Shown: in pieces, positions 46,591 to 58,517 of the stretch | Numbering within the stretch: position 1 is the first letter of the stretch | Layout of the letters: each line of letters opens with the position of its first letter | Translations under genes and position numbers: made by a program | Assembly (NCBI GenBank): GCA_026545765.1 | Contig: CM048843.1 | Span: forward strand, 13,229,501-13,293,500 | Reading direction: 5' to 3' | Length of the DNA: 64,000 nt | Source of the DNA: Plantago major | Lineage: Eukaryota > Streptophyta > Magnoliopsida > Lamiales > Plantaginaceae | The notes under the pieces: model-generated | What the model was told of the DNA's origin: nothing | The model's input: the letters and a program-made list of their open reading frames with translations, nothing else | Databases searched by the model: none

Positions 46591-47346
46591 CGTTTTCAAA
46601 AAGCGTTGTCTGAAGATGGATCCAAATATGGCAGATGACACACTTGAATAACTGCTTGAAGAGAAGTTGCCAATTGAATTTCCTGATTGGTTCGGGGACG
46701 ATGTTCGAGATCCTGTAAACCAAGTCACATGTCCTTACTTAGAGTCTTTAGTAGAGGGGCCATTCAATCGAGTATCCGTTTTTCCATCTTATATAGTAAA
46801 TGGTCTTAGATTTCACACAATGGATTCTGACACGTCCAAGTCTACTAGCAATTGTGGGGTGTGTGTGAAAGGGGCTGATCAAAATGGAGGTGATGATTTG
46901 TTTGATTTCTATGGAAAACTTAAACGAATTGTGAGGCTTGAATATGCCGGTGTGCCTCTGAAAAGAACCGTTCTGTTTGATGTCGACTGGTATGATCCCG
47001 GTCAAAATGGTACGAGGGTGCACGAGCAATATCAAATGGTTGAGATTAACCATAGGAGGAGGTACCGTACTAAGTACGAACCTTTTATCTTGGCAGCTCA
47101 GGCACGTCAAGTGATGTTCATTGAATATCCAAGCCTAAAACGCGATAAGGCGGACTGGTTGGCAGCGATACACATACAAGCCCGCTCCAGAGTTGAAATG
47201 CGTTCATAAGGACAAATCAACTACCAACTCGTACCAAGAAGAGGTTGTCGATGAAACAATGAGAAATCTGTGGGCCTTCGTGATGAGTACATTGACCTGC
47301 ACGAAGACATATATGTAGACTTAACCATTGGTGACGAGGATCAGAG
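46591..47346 (+). pseudogene. DUF4216 region of CACTA C
   Basis: After a short intron (46,517-46,590) the frame reads VFKKRCLKMDPNMADD, then an in-frame stop at 46,649-46,651, then LPIEFPDWFGDDV, VNGLRFHTMDSD, GVCVKGADQNGGDD, YGKLKRIVRLEYAGVPL and VLFDVDWYDP. These are the hallmark blocks of DUF4216. The last part of the domain (47,060-47,207) still reads EPFILAAQARQVMFIEYP. The frame closes at 47,207-47,209. Confidence 0.82.
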
Positions 47347-47470
47347 TATGTGTGTAGTGTAGATTATATGTATCTTAATTGTTATATGCTTGCTTTTCCC
47401 ATTACATGCCAATTCGTGTCTTAATTTATACTAATACAATTTGTTTGTGTTTGTCATGTGCTTTTTGCAG

Positions 47471-49431
47471 ATGCCCCGGCAAAGAAAGTGCGATTACTGA
47501 TTCCAGTCTAGTGGGACCTGTGGTTCACCAGTCTTTGAGTAGCCCTGGTGGATCGGGCAGCTACTCTCATGTTAGTCAGACTGCCAGTGGTTCGAGCATA
47601 GGGACGTCTGGTGGTGGTTATGGACCAGGACAGTACCCGCCTGACGGGTGTCCATATACCGAGATCGTCGATGGTGCTACGTGGGAGGGGAAGTTGGTGT
47701 TGTTCCCTAATGGCAGGAGGAAGTAAGTATTATATATACATTTGTAGAACATAACTTAAGATAAGTGTTTATATATATGTCACATGAATTGTCTAATAAA
47801 TATATGTACTCTTCTATATGTCATTCATAACTACAGGTTGTGGCCTCAGCAATCTTCAGACGACCTGCATGAGATATTCAAGCTTAGGAGAGAGTTGCCG
47901 GGCCAGGGAGGCGAAAAGTGGAGCACACTCAAGGCTGAGACGAAGCACTTCTACTTTGATGAGCTTCGGGTAAGCTTAAATGTTACAATTTGTTGTGGTA
48001 AATGTTACAATGCTTTATTTGTAGAGAGACTCGATTAATGAACTAGTTTACTAATTTGTAAGGTATGTTAGCCACTTAATTGGGTGATATGTTAGTCACC
48101 ATTGTGTTAGTAAATTCTAGGACAATTTGTGTGGTATGTTAGTCACTTACTTGGGTGATATGTTAGTCACCATTGTGTTAGTAAATTCTAGGACAATTTG
48201 TGTGGTATGTTAGCCACTTAATTGGGTGATATGTTAGTCACCATTGTGTTAGTAAATTCTAGGACAATTTGTGTGGTATGTTAGCCACTTACTTGGGTGA
48301 TATGTTAGTCACCATTGTGTTAGTAAATTCTAGGACAATTTGTGTGGTATGTTAGCCACTTGGGTGAAATGCACCATTGTTTATCTTGAAATTGTGACCT
48401 TGGGGCATTAATTTTTACTTTGAATGGAATTGGAATGTAGAAAAAATACATTCCGACTGGCCTTATTCCCCAGATGTGGCCTGTTTTCGAGAGTTTGGGC
48501 TCGACTTTGTATAGGCATATGGTGGCTGACATGTAAAAATACCGAGACAAAGGAAAGCCGCCACAGTATAGGCATATTGGGGACGAAGAGTGGGCTATGT
48601 GGCATGAGTATTGGAGAATTAATCACGTCGAGGATCAGTCCTACAAGAACAGGCAGAACCGGCTGACTGAGCCGCGAGATGGTAAGGGCTCTGCCAGGCA
48701 TCACTATGGGTCATGAGTTGTTGTCACTGATCGCCAGATGTCGGTAAGTATATATATATGTGTGTTCTAATTACAACATGATTTGTACACATGTGTATTG
48801 CTTTCATTTATACCAATTTACCACTTGTTTGCATTCCTACCAACTTACTAACTACTTGTTGCAATATATAATGTTCTTTAGCTGAACCTGAACAAACCCA
48901 AGACTTGCCTAGAGCAAATGAAGATGGGGAAGTTCAAGAACGACGTTTGGGTGGACCAGAAGTCCGAGCTTATTGCGGTATGTGTATTTGCTAAGTGTCA
49001 CAGTTGTATATGCATGTGTATTATAAATTAAATATGAAATTGTAGCTCATTTCATATACACTTGACTATTACAGAGTGAGGTGGAGCGGATCATTGCGGA
49101 GAGGCTGCTCGAGGGTGAGGAGTTGTCCGTGGAAGAACATGACCGGATCATTCTACAGGTCAACCCACCAGATAACAAGGGTCGGGTTTATGATCTTGGT
49201 AGTTATGGCGAGACACTGGCGGAGAGCTTCTCCGTGTCCTAGCAGCAATCTCAGGGACATGGTGGTGTTTACACACAGGTGCAGGTCGAGCATATGGTGA
49301 ATCAAGTAGTGACTCCTCTCCAGACTAAGATTGGAAATCTCAGGGATGAGCAGGCTCGTATGAATCAGAGGATGGAAGAGCTCTGCCGCTTGTATATGAG
49401 CCAGAATACCCCCGTCCCCTCGTCTCAGTGA
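47471..49431 (+). pseudogene. Ptta/En-Spm (TnpA-like) region of CACTA C, several exons
   Basis: Exon-like blocks with GT/AG edges. About 47,471-47,724 is serine/glycine-rich, then YTEIVDGATWEGKLVLFP. About 47,837-47,969 reads LWPQQSSDDLHEIFKLRREL. About 48,440-48,740 has YRHMVADM, a stop, then KYRDKGKPPQYRHIGDEEW. About 48,882-48,977 reads LNLNKPKTCLEQMKMGKFKN. The last, 49,076-49,431, ends in a coiled coil (NLRDEQARMNQRMEELCRLY). In-frame stops occur in the third block (two) and the last (one). In this family the protein binds subterminal repeats and may be made by alternative splicing of the same transcript as TnpD. That is family knowledge, not seen here. Confidence 0.75.
48062..48386. repeat. 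71-bp tandem repeat, 4 to 5 copies, in an intron of CACTA C
   Basis: GGTATGTTAGCCACTTAATT begins copies at 48,062, 48,133, 48,204, 48,275 and a partial one at 48,346. The copies are nearly identical, so expansion was recent compared with the decay of the gene. Confidence 0.92.
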
Positions 49432-49649
49432 TGTTGTGATGTTTTGGATACTATGCTACTTTTTACTTTGTTGGATATTTGGATTTCTATTCGGATATGT
49501 AGACTTTATTTTGGATAATTTGTTTTTTTGACGAATCGTTGTTGTTAATTAATGCAATTTCCCCTTTGTGACATATCACTATTATATTGGTTGAAAAAAC
49601 AGGTGAAAATTATAAAATAATTTAATTTTTTTTTAAAAATAAAACAGTA

Positions 49650-49919
49650 GTTTAGCGACGGATAATTATCCGTCGCTAAACAACGAATTAGGGCGTTCTA
49701 GCCCTAATTAGATTAGAGACGAATAATTATCCGTCTCTAATGGCGACGGAAGGGTCAACGCCCATCCGTCGCCAATTCCGTGGCTATTAGCGACGGATAA
49801 CAATCCGTCGCTAATTCGCCTTAGAGACGTCCGTCATTAAGAGGGGCGTCTATCCGTCGCTAAGGCCTTAGCGACGGATCGGCAGGGGGCTTATCCGTCG
49901 CTAAAACCCTGTTTTCTTG
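49650..49919. repeat. right terminal and subterminal repeats of CACTA C
   Basis: Five or more TAGCGACGGATAA / TTATCCGTCGCTAA pairs. The final TAGTG expected after CTTG is absent. Confidence 0.85.
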
Positions 49920-50058
49920 ACAAGATAAGGTAAATTGAAATTTGAATATTGTTTAAATGGACTAATTATAAAGGATAATTTTAAGAAATAGATAGTATTT
50001 TGTAAATGTGTATATATGAGTATATTATGATGGTATTAGTTGAGCAGGGTAAAAGATA

Positions 50059-50309
50059 CTCCTTCCGTCCCATAACCAATTGCATTCTTTAAATTTCAAC
50101 ATATTTTTAAGTTGAATTTGACCTTAAATTACTCCTGAATTAATTATATTCGAAAAAAATTAATAAATTTATATTCAAAAATTTCATGAAGTGTACATTC
50201 ATATTATAATTTCGTTAAATGTTTTTACCTGTATAATGTAAGAGTAATTAGTGGTTAAAATTGACCTCGAAAATTACTCAAATGTCAAATGTGTCAATTG
50301 TTATGGGAG
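50059..50309. mobile_element. Stowaway-like MITE
   Basis: CTCCTTCCGTCCCATAACCA at the left pairs with TCAATTGTTATGGGAG at the right, with TA at both edges. Length is about 250 bp. Confidence 0.72.
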
Positions 50310-51153
50310 TAATAATTATAAAAATGGAAATGAGATGTTGTTTACGGTACCATTAAAAATGGTAATATGAAAAACTTTGTCGGGGTGCTGGGCTCTCACA
50401 AAAGTTTGTATGAGTTAATTTCATAAAATATTTTTCAATGTAATTTAAGAACAATTTGTAGTCAAATCGGTTTCTAAAACTCAAATTACACATTCTTATA
50501 TTGGATGGAAATAATAGACCTTTTGTGGTTGTGAGCATGGTCGGCTCAAAAACTTTGAGACCTTATATATGCCGAATTTTTTAAATGGATCCCAAGTAAC
50601 AATATATTTTTAAAAGAAGAAGTTTCATATATAATATTTAAATTATTAAGATACAAAATAATCACTTTAAAATTATAAAAATTCATATGTTATTTGAAGT
50701 AAAATCATTGATTAACTCTTTATGAAAAAAATTATTTTCATATTTTGAATTAAACTCCGGACTGTATAATCCAACTTGCTTGACACATGTCGTAGACTAA
50801 TTATATGTATATAAATAATCTATGCTCAACACGTGCCTTGATCTCTTAAATTATGGATTTTTTTAAAATTAAATAACTTAGAAGCGGGAATACCACCAAC
50901 CTGATCCCCAATTATGTAGCCCTAATTTCACAACTCCCTCTAATATCAAACCAAAATTCGAGAAATTCAAGTGCATATTACGTGTGTTTGACACTCGATT
51001 CGAGTTGAGTTTTGACAATTTTTGTGTTTGTTTTTCCACTCTACACTATACTAAAATTATTATTTCACTAACATCGTCTTTCACATATTCCGGTGATTTT
51101 ATTGGGTTCATCACATGTGCAGGAACCCTCCCCGAATTTTATTACAATTAGAG

Positions 51154-51253
51154 ACTCTCTACGTTACAACACTATATTAACACATGACTCACTGAGTTAC
51201 ATCATTATATTAACGCATAACTCTCTGAGTTACAATAATGTATTAATTCATGC
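51154..51253. repeat. 33-bp tandem repeat, three copies
   Basis: ACTCTCTGAGTTACA-like starts at 51,154, 51,187 and 51,220, each followed by a TATATTAA(C/T) stretch. Confidence 0.7.
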
Positions 51254-52822
51254 CGGATCTTTTTTTGTAATACTTAGTGCCAAAGGGTTTTTTGTTAGAA
51301 TTTTTCCGATTTTATTTTGGGGAGGGGGGGGGGGGGAAGAGTTGGCCCATAGCCCCAATAAATATTATTATTTGACATACATAAATTTTCACATATTTCT
51401 TGAGGGAAGGGGGTGTGTCCCCTAGCCCAAAAAAAATTATTATTTCACTAACTTAACTTTTGACACGTTTTGGTAAAAGAATTAGTGAGCCCTCGACCTG
51501 ACCCTTCCACACAGTAAGCACACTTACAAAAATTTAGTATTTCACTAACATAATTACAAACTATATTGCGGATTGGGCCAGACAGAGCTGCATTTTTTAT
51601 CGGGTTGTGTCTGGTTTGTGTCCTATTTCACGGGTATGGAAAGGGCCGGGTATATACTGACCTGGACGCAAACACCATTATATTGAACGGGTACCATGCT
51701 GGAGGCCGGGGGGGGGGGGGTCGCAACGGGTGGGATAGAATCTGAATCATTTAAAAGACTAGATTGGAAGAGGTCTTCTTAGTAAAATTCGTAAATATGA
51801 TTAATTACTCAGGCATGCCTTATCATAGATCGTGCTAAAAGTAAGGTATGGAATAAATCTAAGCCAAAAGTTTATTGTTCATATGGTTGATGATGAGCCC
51901 ATCAGACGAGACAAACTTTCATCTCAATTTCAACAAGTGATAGTTCCTTTCCTTTATACATTCAGGTCAACACGTAGTTTAGGTGAGTAGTTTTTTTTAG
52001 ATACGTATGAAGTTTTGTGGGACGACTAAAAATAACAAACAATACGGTTGACGCATAGTTTTAGGTGGAAAAAAATGATAAAAACATAAAAATGTGGCAA
52101 AAAGTGTAATTTAGTGGCAAAGTCATGTGAATGCATGAAGTTCCTTGAGACACAAGGGGTATGGATCTCTCACAAGGATTGTAGAATATACGACACTATA
52201 ACCAACATGATGTATACATAAGTGTCCTACAAGTTTATTTCTATCATATATAACAGACTTATAAGTACAATTCACATACATCAAGCGTGTCAATTTTCAC
52301 TAAAATTACTATTTTTTCAGTATTTACATGTATAAGTTGTTTTTTATATGAATGTTTGGTGATGCTAATGACGTATAAATTCTCACCGACCATACATTTT
52401 AGATGTTTACAAACTTAAAATGTTATTGTAATAAGTGTGGAGTTTTATATACTTAGTTTTTTTTTTTTTTACTATACTCGTCAAATATCGACGGGGCATA
52501 TACTAGTTATTAGTATTAGCTAAATCCAATGATTAGTAAATAAATTTAATGAAAGAAGTGATAAAAAATGAATGTAATGATGATAATGGTTGTCTGATCT
52601 GAAGGATGATACTGCGCCACCATACAACAAGCACTCCGATTCCATGCCTTCACTGCTGTTATAAAACGGCTACACGCCATGCTATTACAACTGTCTTAGC
52701 TAGGCTACCTATCTACTACCCATTATTTTTACTATTAAATTGAAATTCCTGGTTTATCCATTTTACACTAATATATTTTAACTCCAGACAGTTTTCCATT
52801 TATTTTCAAAAGGAAATACTTC

Positions 52823-52989
52823 TGATAGATTGTAAATATTAGTTTACTATATTTAGGAATCTAGAATTAGAGTTATAGTAGAATTAGACTAACCTAGTTA
52901 GATTATACTTAGTATAGAACTCTCTATGTTGTAGCATGTATTTATACCACATCGTGGTTAATGAAATATTCACAGAAAACATTCTTTCA
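52823..52989 (+). repeat. 5' LTR of the copia element
   Basis: It starts TGATAGATTGTAAATATTAG and ends AACATTCTTTCA. It carries a TATTTATACC TATA-like site near 52,938. Confidence 0.92.
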
Positions 52990-53274
52990 TGGTATCAAGT
53001 TTGGTTCTCCACAAACCACGCTAATCCATCTTCTTCTCCGCTGCCATCGATCTCGCCCCTCCATCCGGCGATTTCCTTCTTCGATCTGCTTCCACAAGCG
53101 ATCGTCCTCCTGCGGTTTGCTTCCTGCAAAACGCCCTCCATATTCGACTTTGAGCTTCCTGCCAAATCGATATATATATAAAGCTTGGTTTGCCTCACGC
53201 AATCTATAGCTTCATACATTCGATTAGAGCCTCACGCCAAATCGAACATACAGCCTTCTTCCTGATTATCGACC

Positions 53275-56200
53275 ATGTCTGATTCGGAAAAAGCAACTTC
53301 TTCCTCCTCCAAACCGGCGTTTCACTCACTTTTCGCCTCCAACATCAGAATCATGTTTACATCCCGAATTGGAGAATTCCCAATATGGGATGTAAATTTG
53401 TTTAAAATACATGCTCACACCAAAGTTCTCGCACCATATCATCGCTCCTGCTCCCCCGAAGGATCAGGTTGGGCCGGCTTTAGCTTCTGCTCCTAAAACA
53501 GATGTGGACAAAGGACTTTGGTCAACCATTGATGCTACTGTTCTTCAATGGATTTATTCAACAATCTCACATGATTTGTTGTGCACTATTCTTGAACCGG
53601 ATGCTACAGCTATGGAAGCTTGGAATCGTCTCAAAGATATTTTCCAGGATCATGAAACATCACGGGCTGTTCTTCTTGAGCAAGAATTTTCGTCTACGCG
53701 TCTTGAGGATTTTCCTAATGTTTCTGCTTATTGTCAACGCCTCAAAAGTCTTGCTGATCAATTGAAGAATGTTGGTGCTTCTGTTGCTGACACGAGATTG
53801 GTTTTGCAACTCGTCTCGGGTCTTTCTGATGCGTATAAAGGCGTGGGAACACAAATCCGTCATACCAAGCCTCTTCCTTCCTTCTCAGAAGCTCGTTCTT
53901 CTTTATGTCTTGAGGAACGGGAATTAGGTGTTATGGGATCTCATCACTCTAATTCGGCTATGGTTTCTAGTACTGATTCGGTTCCATCTGATAATGTGAA
54001 TGCAGGAAATAAGCGCAAAGGAAACAAGCGAGGCACGCCCCAGCAACGCCATGGCACGCAAAGAACACGCCTGGCACGAAGAAGTAGCGCCAGGCCGTTA
54101 GCCGCCATGGCGCCCAAGACCTGATCGGCACCAGAGGATAAGATGGCTGGCAAGGTGCCAATGGCACCACCGCCTCCCTGCCCCTATCCTACGGCACACT
54201 GGCACCGCCCAGGCGCACAGCAGCCTGGTGCCATGGGCACAGCTCCGGCACAACCTGCTGCCTATGACGCGCCACAAGCATATATGACCGCGCCATCTCC
54301 CGCGCCATATGCTCCGACGGATATTTCCTCTGCGATGCACACCATGACATTGAATCCGGATCCAACCTGGTATATGGATTCGGGTGCTACATCTCACATG
54401 TCCTCATCAAACGGTACTCTCTCGTCTTATTCTAATTTGAGCAATCATCATAATATAATTGTGGGCAATGGTCAATATATTCCTATTCGTGGTCATGGTC
54501 ATACTACTTTACCTTCCCCTCACCCACCGTTATCCTTACAGAATGTTTTGCATGCTCCTAAACTCATTAAAAATCTTATCTCTGTGCGCAAATTTACTAC
54601 CGATAATTCTGTGTCTGTTGAGTTTGATCCTTATGGGTTTTCTGTGAAGGATTTCATGACGGGGAGGGCAATCATGAGATGTAATAGTCGTGGGGACCTT
54701 TATCCAATCCACACCTCACATATACCGACCATTCCATCCGCTTTTGCAGCCCTTTCTTCTGCTACTTGGCATGCTCGTTTAGGACATCCGGGACAATCTA
54801 TTTTTAATTCTCTTAGGGTAGACAAAGATATTGTTAGTGCTAAACCACATACTTTCAGTATTTGTCGTTCTTGCATTTATGGTAAACAGATTAAGTTACC
54901 ATTCGATTCTTCTTTGTCTCAAACCCTGTTTCCTTTTGATATTATTCATAGTGATTTATGGACATCTCCTGTTTTGAGTTCATTGGGTCATCGTTATTAT
55001 ATTCTGTTTCTAGATGATTACTCAAATTTTTTATGGACCTTTCCCCTTGCAAAGAAATCTGATGCGTTTGACAAATTCTTGTTGTTGCACAGTCATATTC
55101 AAACACAATTCCAGTCATCTATCAAAACCCTCCAATGTGATAATGGGGGAGAATATGATAACTCTCGATTCCATGCCTACTGTCAAACTAATGGTATGTC
55201 TTTCCGTTTTTCTTGCCCTCACACTTCTTCACAGAATGGCAAAGCAGAACGTAAAATTTGCACTATCAATAATATGGTCAGGACCCTTTTAGCTCATGCT
55301 GCTTTACCTTTGTCTTTTTGGCATCATGCTTTGGATATGGCTACCTATCTGTTAAATATCCTACCCAGCAAACTCATAGATCATGCATCTCCTGTTCAAC
55401 TCTTATACCACCGGAAACCATCCTACTCTCATCTCCGAGTTTTTGGATGTCTTTGTTTTCCTCTCTATCCTTCTACCACTATCCATAAATTACACCCCCG
55501 GTCTACACCTTGTGTATTTTTAGGATATCCTTCGAATCATAGAGGGTATAAGTGTTATGATCTATCTACCAAGAAAATTATTATCTACCGTCATGTTATC
55601 TTTGATGAAAATAATTTTCCGTTTGCATCCACACCTCACACTCCATCCAATTCGGTTGTTCCATTGGATCTGACCGACTCTGTCCAACCAATCTGCGAAC
55701 CACGACCACGTTGCATTCAATTTGGCTCAACACTGTGCCCAATGACCCGTCACTCCTAGAACCCGCCAGGTCCGATTACACTCTTGGGCTACCTTTTCTG
55801 ACCGTGAAGATGTGAATTCTGGCCATGGATATTCCTCAAGCCCAAGCCCAGCTCGCTCAACCTTTCAGCCTGTCCCGTTCCCGAACCTGGACCATTCTCC
55901 TAGCCCATCTTCCCCCGATACAGCCTCACCTATTTCCGCCCAGCCTACTCCAAGTCCTTCTCCTCCACCTCGCCATATTCCTAGTCCCTCCCGTATGGTT
56001 ACTCGAAGTCAACACGGTATTTTTAAACCATGTATTCCTATGAATTTGCATACTTCGGTTTCAAAATCACCCCTTCCTCGTAATCCCATACATGCACTAA
56101 ATGACCCGAATTGGAAATTGGCAATGGAAGATGAATATGATGCTCTTATTAAGAATAAGACGTGGGACTTAGTACCTCGTCCACCGAATGTTAATATTAT

Positions 56201-57600
56201 TCGTTCTATGTGGATTTTTGCTCATAAGGTGAAATCTAATGGTGCTTTTGAGAGACATAAGGCTCGACTTGTAGGTGATGGCAAAACACAGTAGGTTGCA
56301 ATTGATTGTGGTGAGACATTTAGTCCTGTGGTCAAACCAGCTACTATTCGCACGGTTCTCAGTCTTGCATTATCCAAGGCATGGCAGATTCATCGGCTTG
56401 ATGTGAAAAACGCGTTTCTCCATGGGGAGCTTCGGGAAACAGTTTATATGCATCAACCGGTGGGTTTTCGAGATAAATCTCGTCCTAATCATGTCTGCCT
56501 TCTGCGCAAGTCCCTCTATGGACTGAAGCAAGCACCACGAGCTTGGTACAAACGATTTGCGGATTATGTCTCTTCTATGGGTTTTGTCAACAGCAAATCA
56601 GATACATCATTGTTTATATACAGGAAAGGGTCGGATATGGCATATATCTTACTTTATGTAGATGATATTATTCTTACTGCCTCTTCTAGTACTCTTCGCC
56701 AATCGATCATGTCTATGCTGGCTTCTGAATTTGCTATGAAGGATCTCGGTCCGTTGAATTACTTCCTTGGTATTGCAGTTACTAGGAATGCATCCGTCTG
56801 CATTTCTCTCTCGGTAAGTATCGTGAGACATTATTGCTCGAGCTGGTATGTCTTCCTGTAAATCATCTGCTACGCCCGTCGACACTAACGCGAAGGTCAG
56901 CAACGCATCTGGCGCTCCCTTTGCGGATCCGACTCATTATCGAAGTCTTGCTGGAGCTCTACAGTACTTGACTTTTACTCGCCCAGATATTTCCTATGTC
57001 GTTCAGCAGGTTTGTCTACATATGCATGACCCCAAGGATGTTCACATGAATGCGTTGAAACGCATCATTCGGTATCTACAAGGGACACTTGATTTCGGCC
57101 TACACCTATATCCGTCTTCGTGTTCTACACTCATGTCATACACTGATGCAGATTGGGGTGGTTGTCCTGATACTCGTCGTTCGACATCTGGGTATTGTGT
57201 CTATCTTGGTGACAACCTTATCTCTTGGTCCTCGAAACGACAACCGACCATGTCTCGATCCAGTGCTGAGGCAGAATATCGTGGTGTGGCTAATGTTGTT
57301 TCCGAGTCGTCTTTGATTCAATTTGCTACTTGAGCTTCATCATCCCCTCTCCAAGGCTACCATTGTCTACTGTGATAATGTTAGTGCTATATATCTTTCT
57401 GGAAATCCTGTACAACATCAACGAACCAAGCATATAGAGATGGACATTCATTTTGTTCGTGAACAGGTCGCACGTGGACAAGTTAGAGTCTTGCATGTTC
57501 CTTCTAGATATCAGATTGCTGATATATTTACAAAAGGCTTGCCTCGTGTGTTATTCGAAGATTTTAGATCCAGTCTAAGTGTTCGACCTTCTCCCGCTTC
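53275..57600 (+). pseudogene. copia gag-pol region (fossil)
   Basis: Parts in order. The gag begins at the ATG at 53,275 and shows the UBN2-type block (WNRLKDIFQDHE, LVLQLVSGLSDAYKG, about 53.5-53.9 kb). A proline/alanine-rich linker follows. The protease has WYMDSGATSHM near 54,370. The GAG-pre-integrase reads WHARLGHPG (about 54,770). The integrase core has IIHSDLWTSPV and QCDNGGEYDN (about 54.9-55.3 kb). The reverse transcriptase has RLDVKNAFLHGEL, KSLYGLKQAPRAWY and LLYVDDIIL (about 56.1-56.8 kb). RNase H has YTDADWGGC and SAEAEYRG (about 57.1-57.5 kb). The order PR-INT-RT-RH is that of copia. The region is broken, with about five or six interruptions. Confidence 0.9.
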
Positions 57601-57613
57601 GACTGCGGGGGTG

Positions 57614-57779
57614 TGATAGATTGTAAATATTAGTTTACTATATTTAGGAATCTAGAATTAGAGTTATAGTAGAATTAGACTAACCTAGTTAGATTATACT
57701 TAGTATAGACTCTCTATGTTGTAGCATGTATTTATACCACATTGTGGTTAATGAAATATTCACAGAAAACATTCTTTCA
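57614..57779 (+). repeat. 3' LTR of the copia element
   Basis: Near-identical partner of 52,823-52,989. The target duplication ACTTC starts at 57,780. Confidence 0.92.
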
Positions 57780-57784
57780 ACTTC

Positions 57785-58088
57785 ATATTTGTAAATTTGT
57801 AGGAGAAAAAAGATTAATGAAAGGACTGAGTTGCAATTTTACAGGACTCAATTGCAAAGAATCTTAATGTATGTGGATTGGAAAGAAAGGCGGGTACAAA
57901 TGTAGGCCTGAATCGAATAAAAAGAAGGAACAAAAGGATGACGGAATAAAACGTCAAAAAAAGGTCGAGCAATCTAAACAAAAGTTGTCAAACAAATCAT
58001 GCGACATGGATGAACTGGAACGGCTTGCCGGAACGTCTTATTCATCAAGTTAGAAAAGAGTACAAACGTCGTTGTATTGTAGCAGAAA
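57785..58088. other. short intergenic stretch between copia and the hAT-like MITE
   Basis: A 60-codon lysine-rich open frame (57,871-58,053) has no family I recognise. Composition is A-rich. Probably non-coding. Confidence 0.4.
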
Positions 58089-58510
58089 GTTTCTGCTGCA
58101 AACGAGCCGAGCCGAGCCGAGCTATGCTCGAGCTCGAAATAATTTGTTCGACTCGAGCTCGGCTCGTGAGCTCGATTTTTTTTCAAATCGAACCTTTAAA
58201 ACTCGAAAGCTCGGCTCGTGAGCTCGAAAACTTACAAAGCTCGAAATAAGCTCGGCTCGAAAGCTCGAAAATTTCCAAAAATGAAGTAGGGTTTTGTTTT
58301 TTTAATTTTTAAATATATATTATATATTATATAATTAATAAAAACTACAACCGAGCTGCTCGACGAGCTTTCGAGCCGAGCTTTACAAAGTTCGAGCTCG
58401 GCTCGAAAACGCAATCGAGCTACAAAAAATGCTCGAGCTCGAGCAACCGAGCTTTTATCGAGCTCGAGCTCGAGCTGCTCGATAAAAGCTCGGTTCGCTT
58501 ACAGCCCTAA
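58089..58510. mobile_element. hAT-like MITE built of GAGCTCG words
   Basis: The right end, read inward, is TAGGGCTGTAAGCGAACCGA. The left end CTGCTGCAAACGAGCCGAGC is its imperfect inverse. The interior is packed with CTCGAGCTCG, AGCTCGGCTCG and CTCGAAAGCTCG, so large parts are self-complementary. AGCAGAA lies on both sides (about 58,082-58,088 and 58,511-58,517), fitting a 7-8 bp hAT-type target duplication. Elements of this look (AGGGCTGT...GAGCCGAGC) are widespread in plants. Confidence 0.65.
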
Positions 58511-58517
58511 GCAGAAC

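Larger units (their letters stand above)
42595..49919 (+). mobile_element. CACTA element C, full domain series, decayed
   Basis: The left terminus is CACTACAAGAAAACCTG with TAGCGACGGAT palindromes. The right terminus ends ...CCTGTTTTCTTG, the inverse of the left except that the final TAGTG is missing. The bases ACA precede the left tip (42,592-42,594) and ACA follows the right tip (49,920-49,922), which fits a 3-bp target duplication. The 7.3-kb plus-strand interior encodes, in order, a Tnp-associated domain, Transposase_21, DUF4218, DUF4216 and a Ptta-type region with a coiled-coil end. Introns with GT/AG edges are visible. Several stops and frame changes show that it is no longer functional. 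Same family as element A. Confidence 0.9.
49920..52822. other. intergenic DNA, no gene seen
   Basis: AT-rich with G homopolymer runs at about 51,320-51,336 and 51,707-51,720. A short TATA-like stretch (GTTATAAAACGG, about 52,659) has no recognisable gene downstream before the copia insertion. Repeats are listed separately. Confidence 0.5.
52823..57779 (+). mobile_element. Ty1/copia LTR retrotransposon, Ale/Retrofit-like
   Basis: The element is 4,957 bp with 166-167 bp LTRs (TG...CA ends), a primer site TGGTATCA directly after the 5' LTR (initiator methionine tRNA type) and a purine tract GCGGGGGTG before the 3' LTR. A perfect 5-bp target duplication ACTTC flanks it (52,818-52,822 and 57,780-57,784). 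Short LTRs and total length suit the Ale/Retrofit group. The LTRs differ by one substitution and one single-base gap, suggesting an insertion within a few hundred thousand years, with wide error because the LTRs are short. The coding region is broken at about five or six places. Confidence 0.92.
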
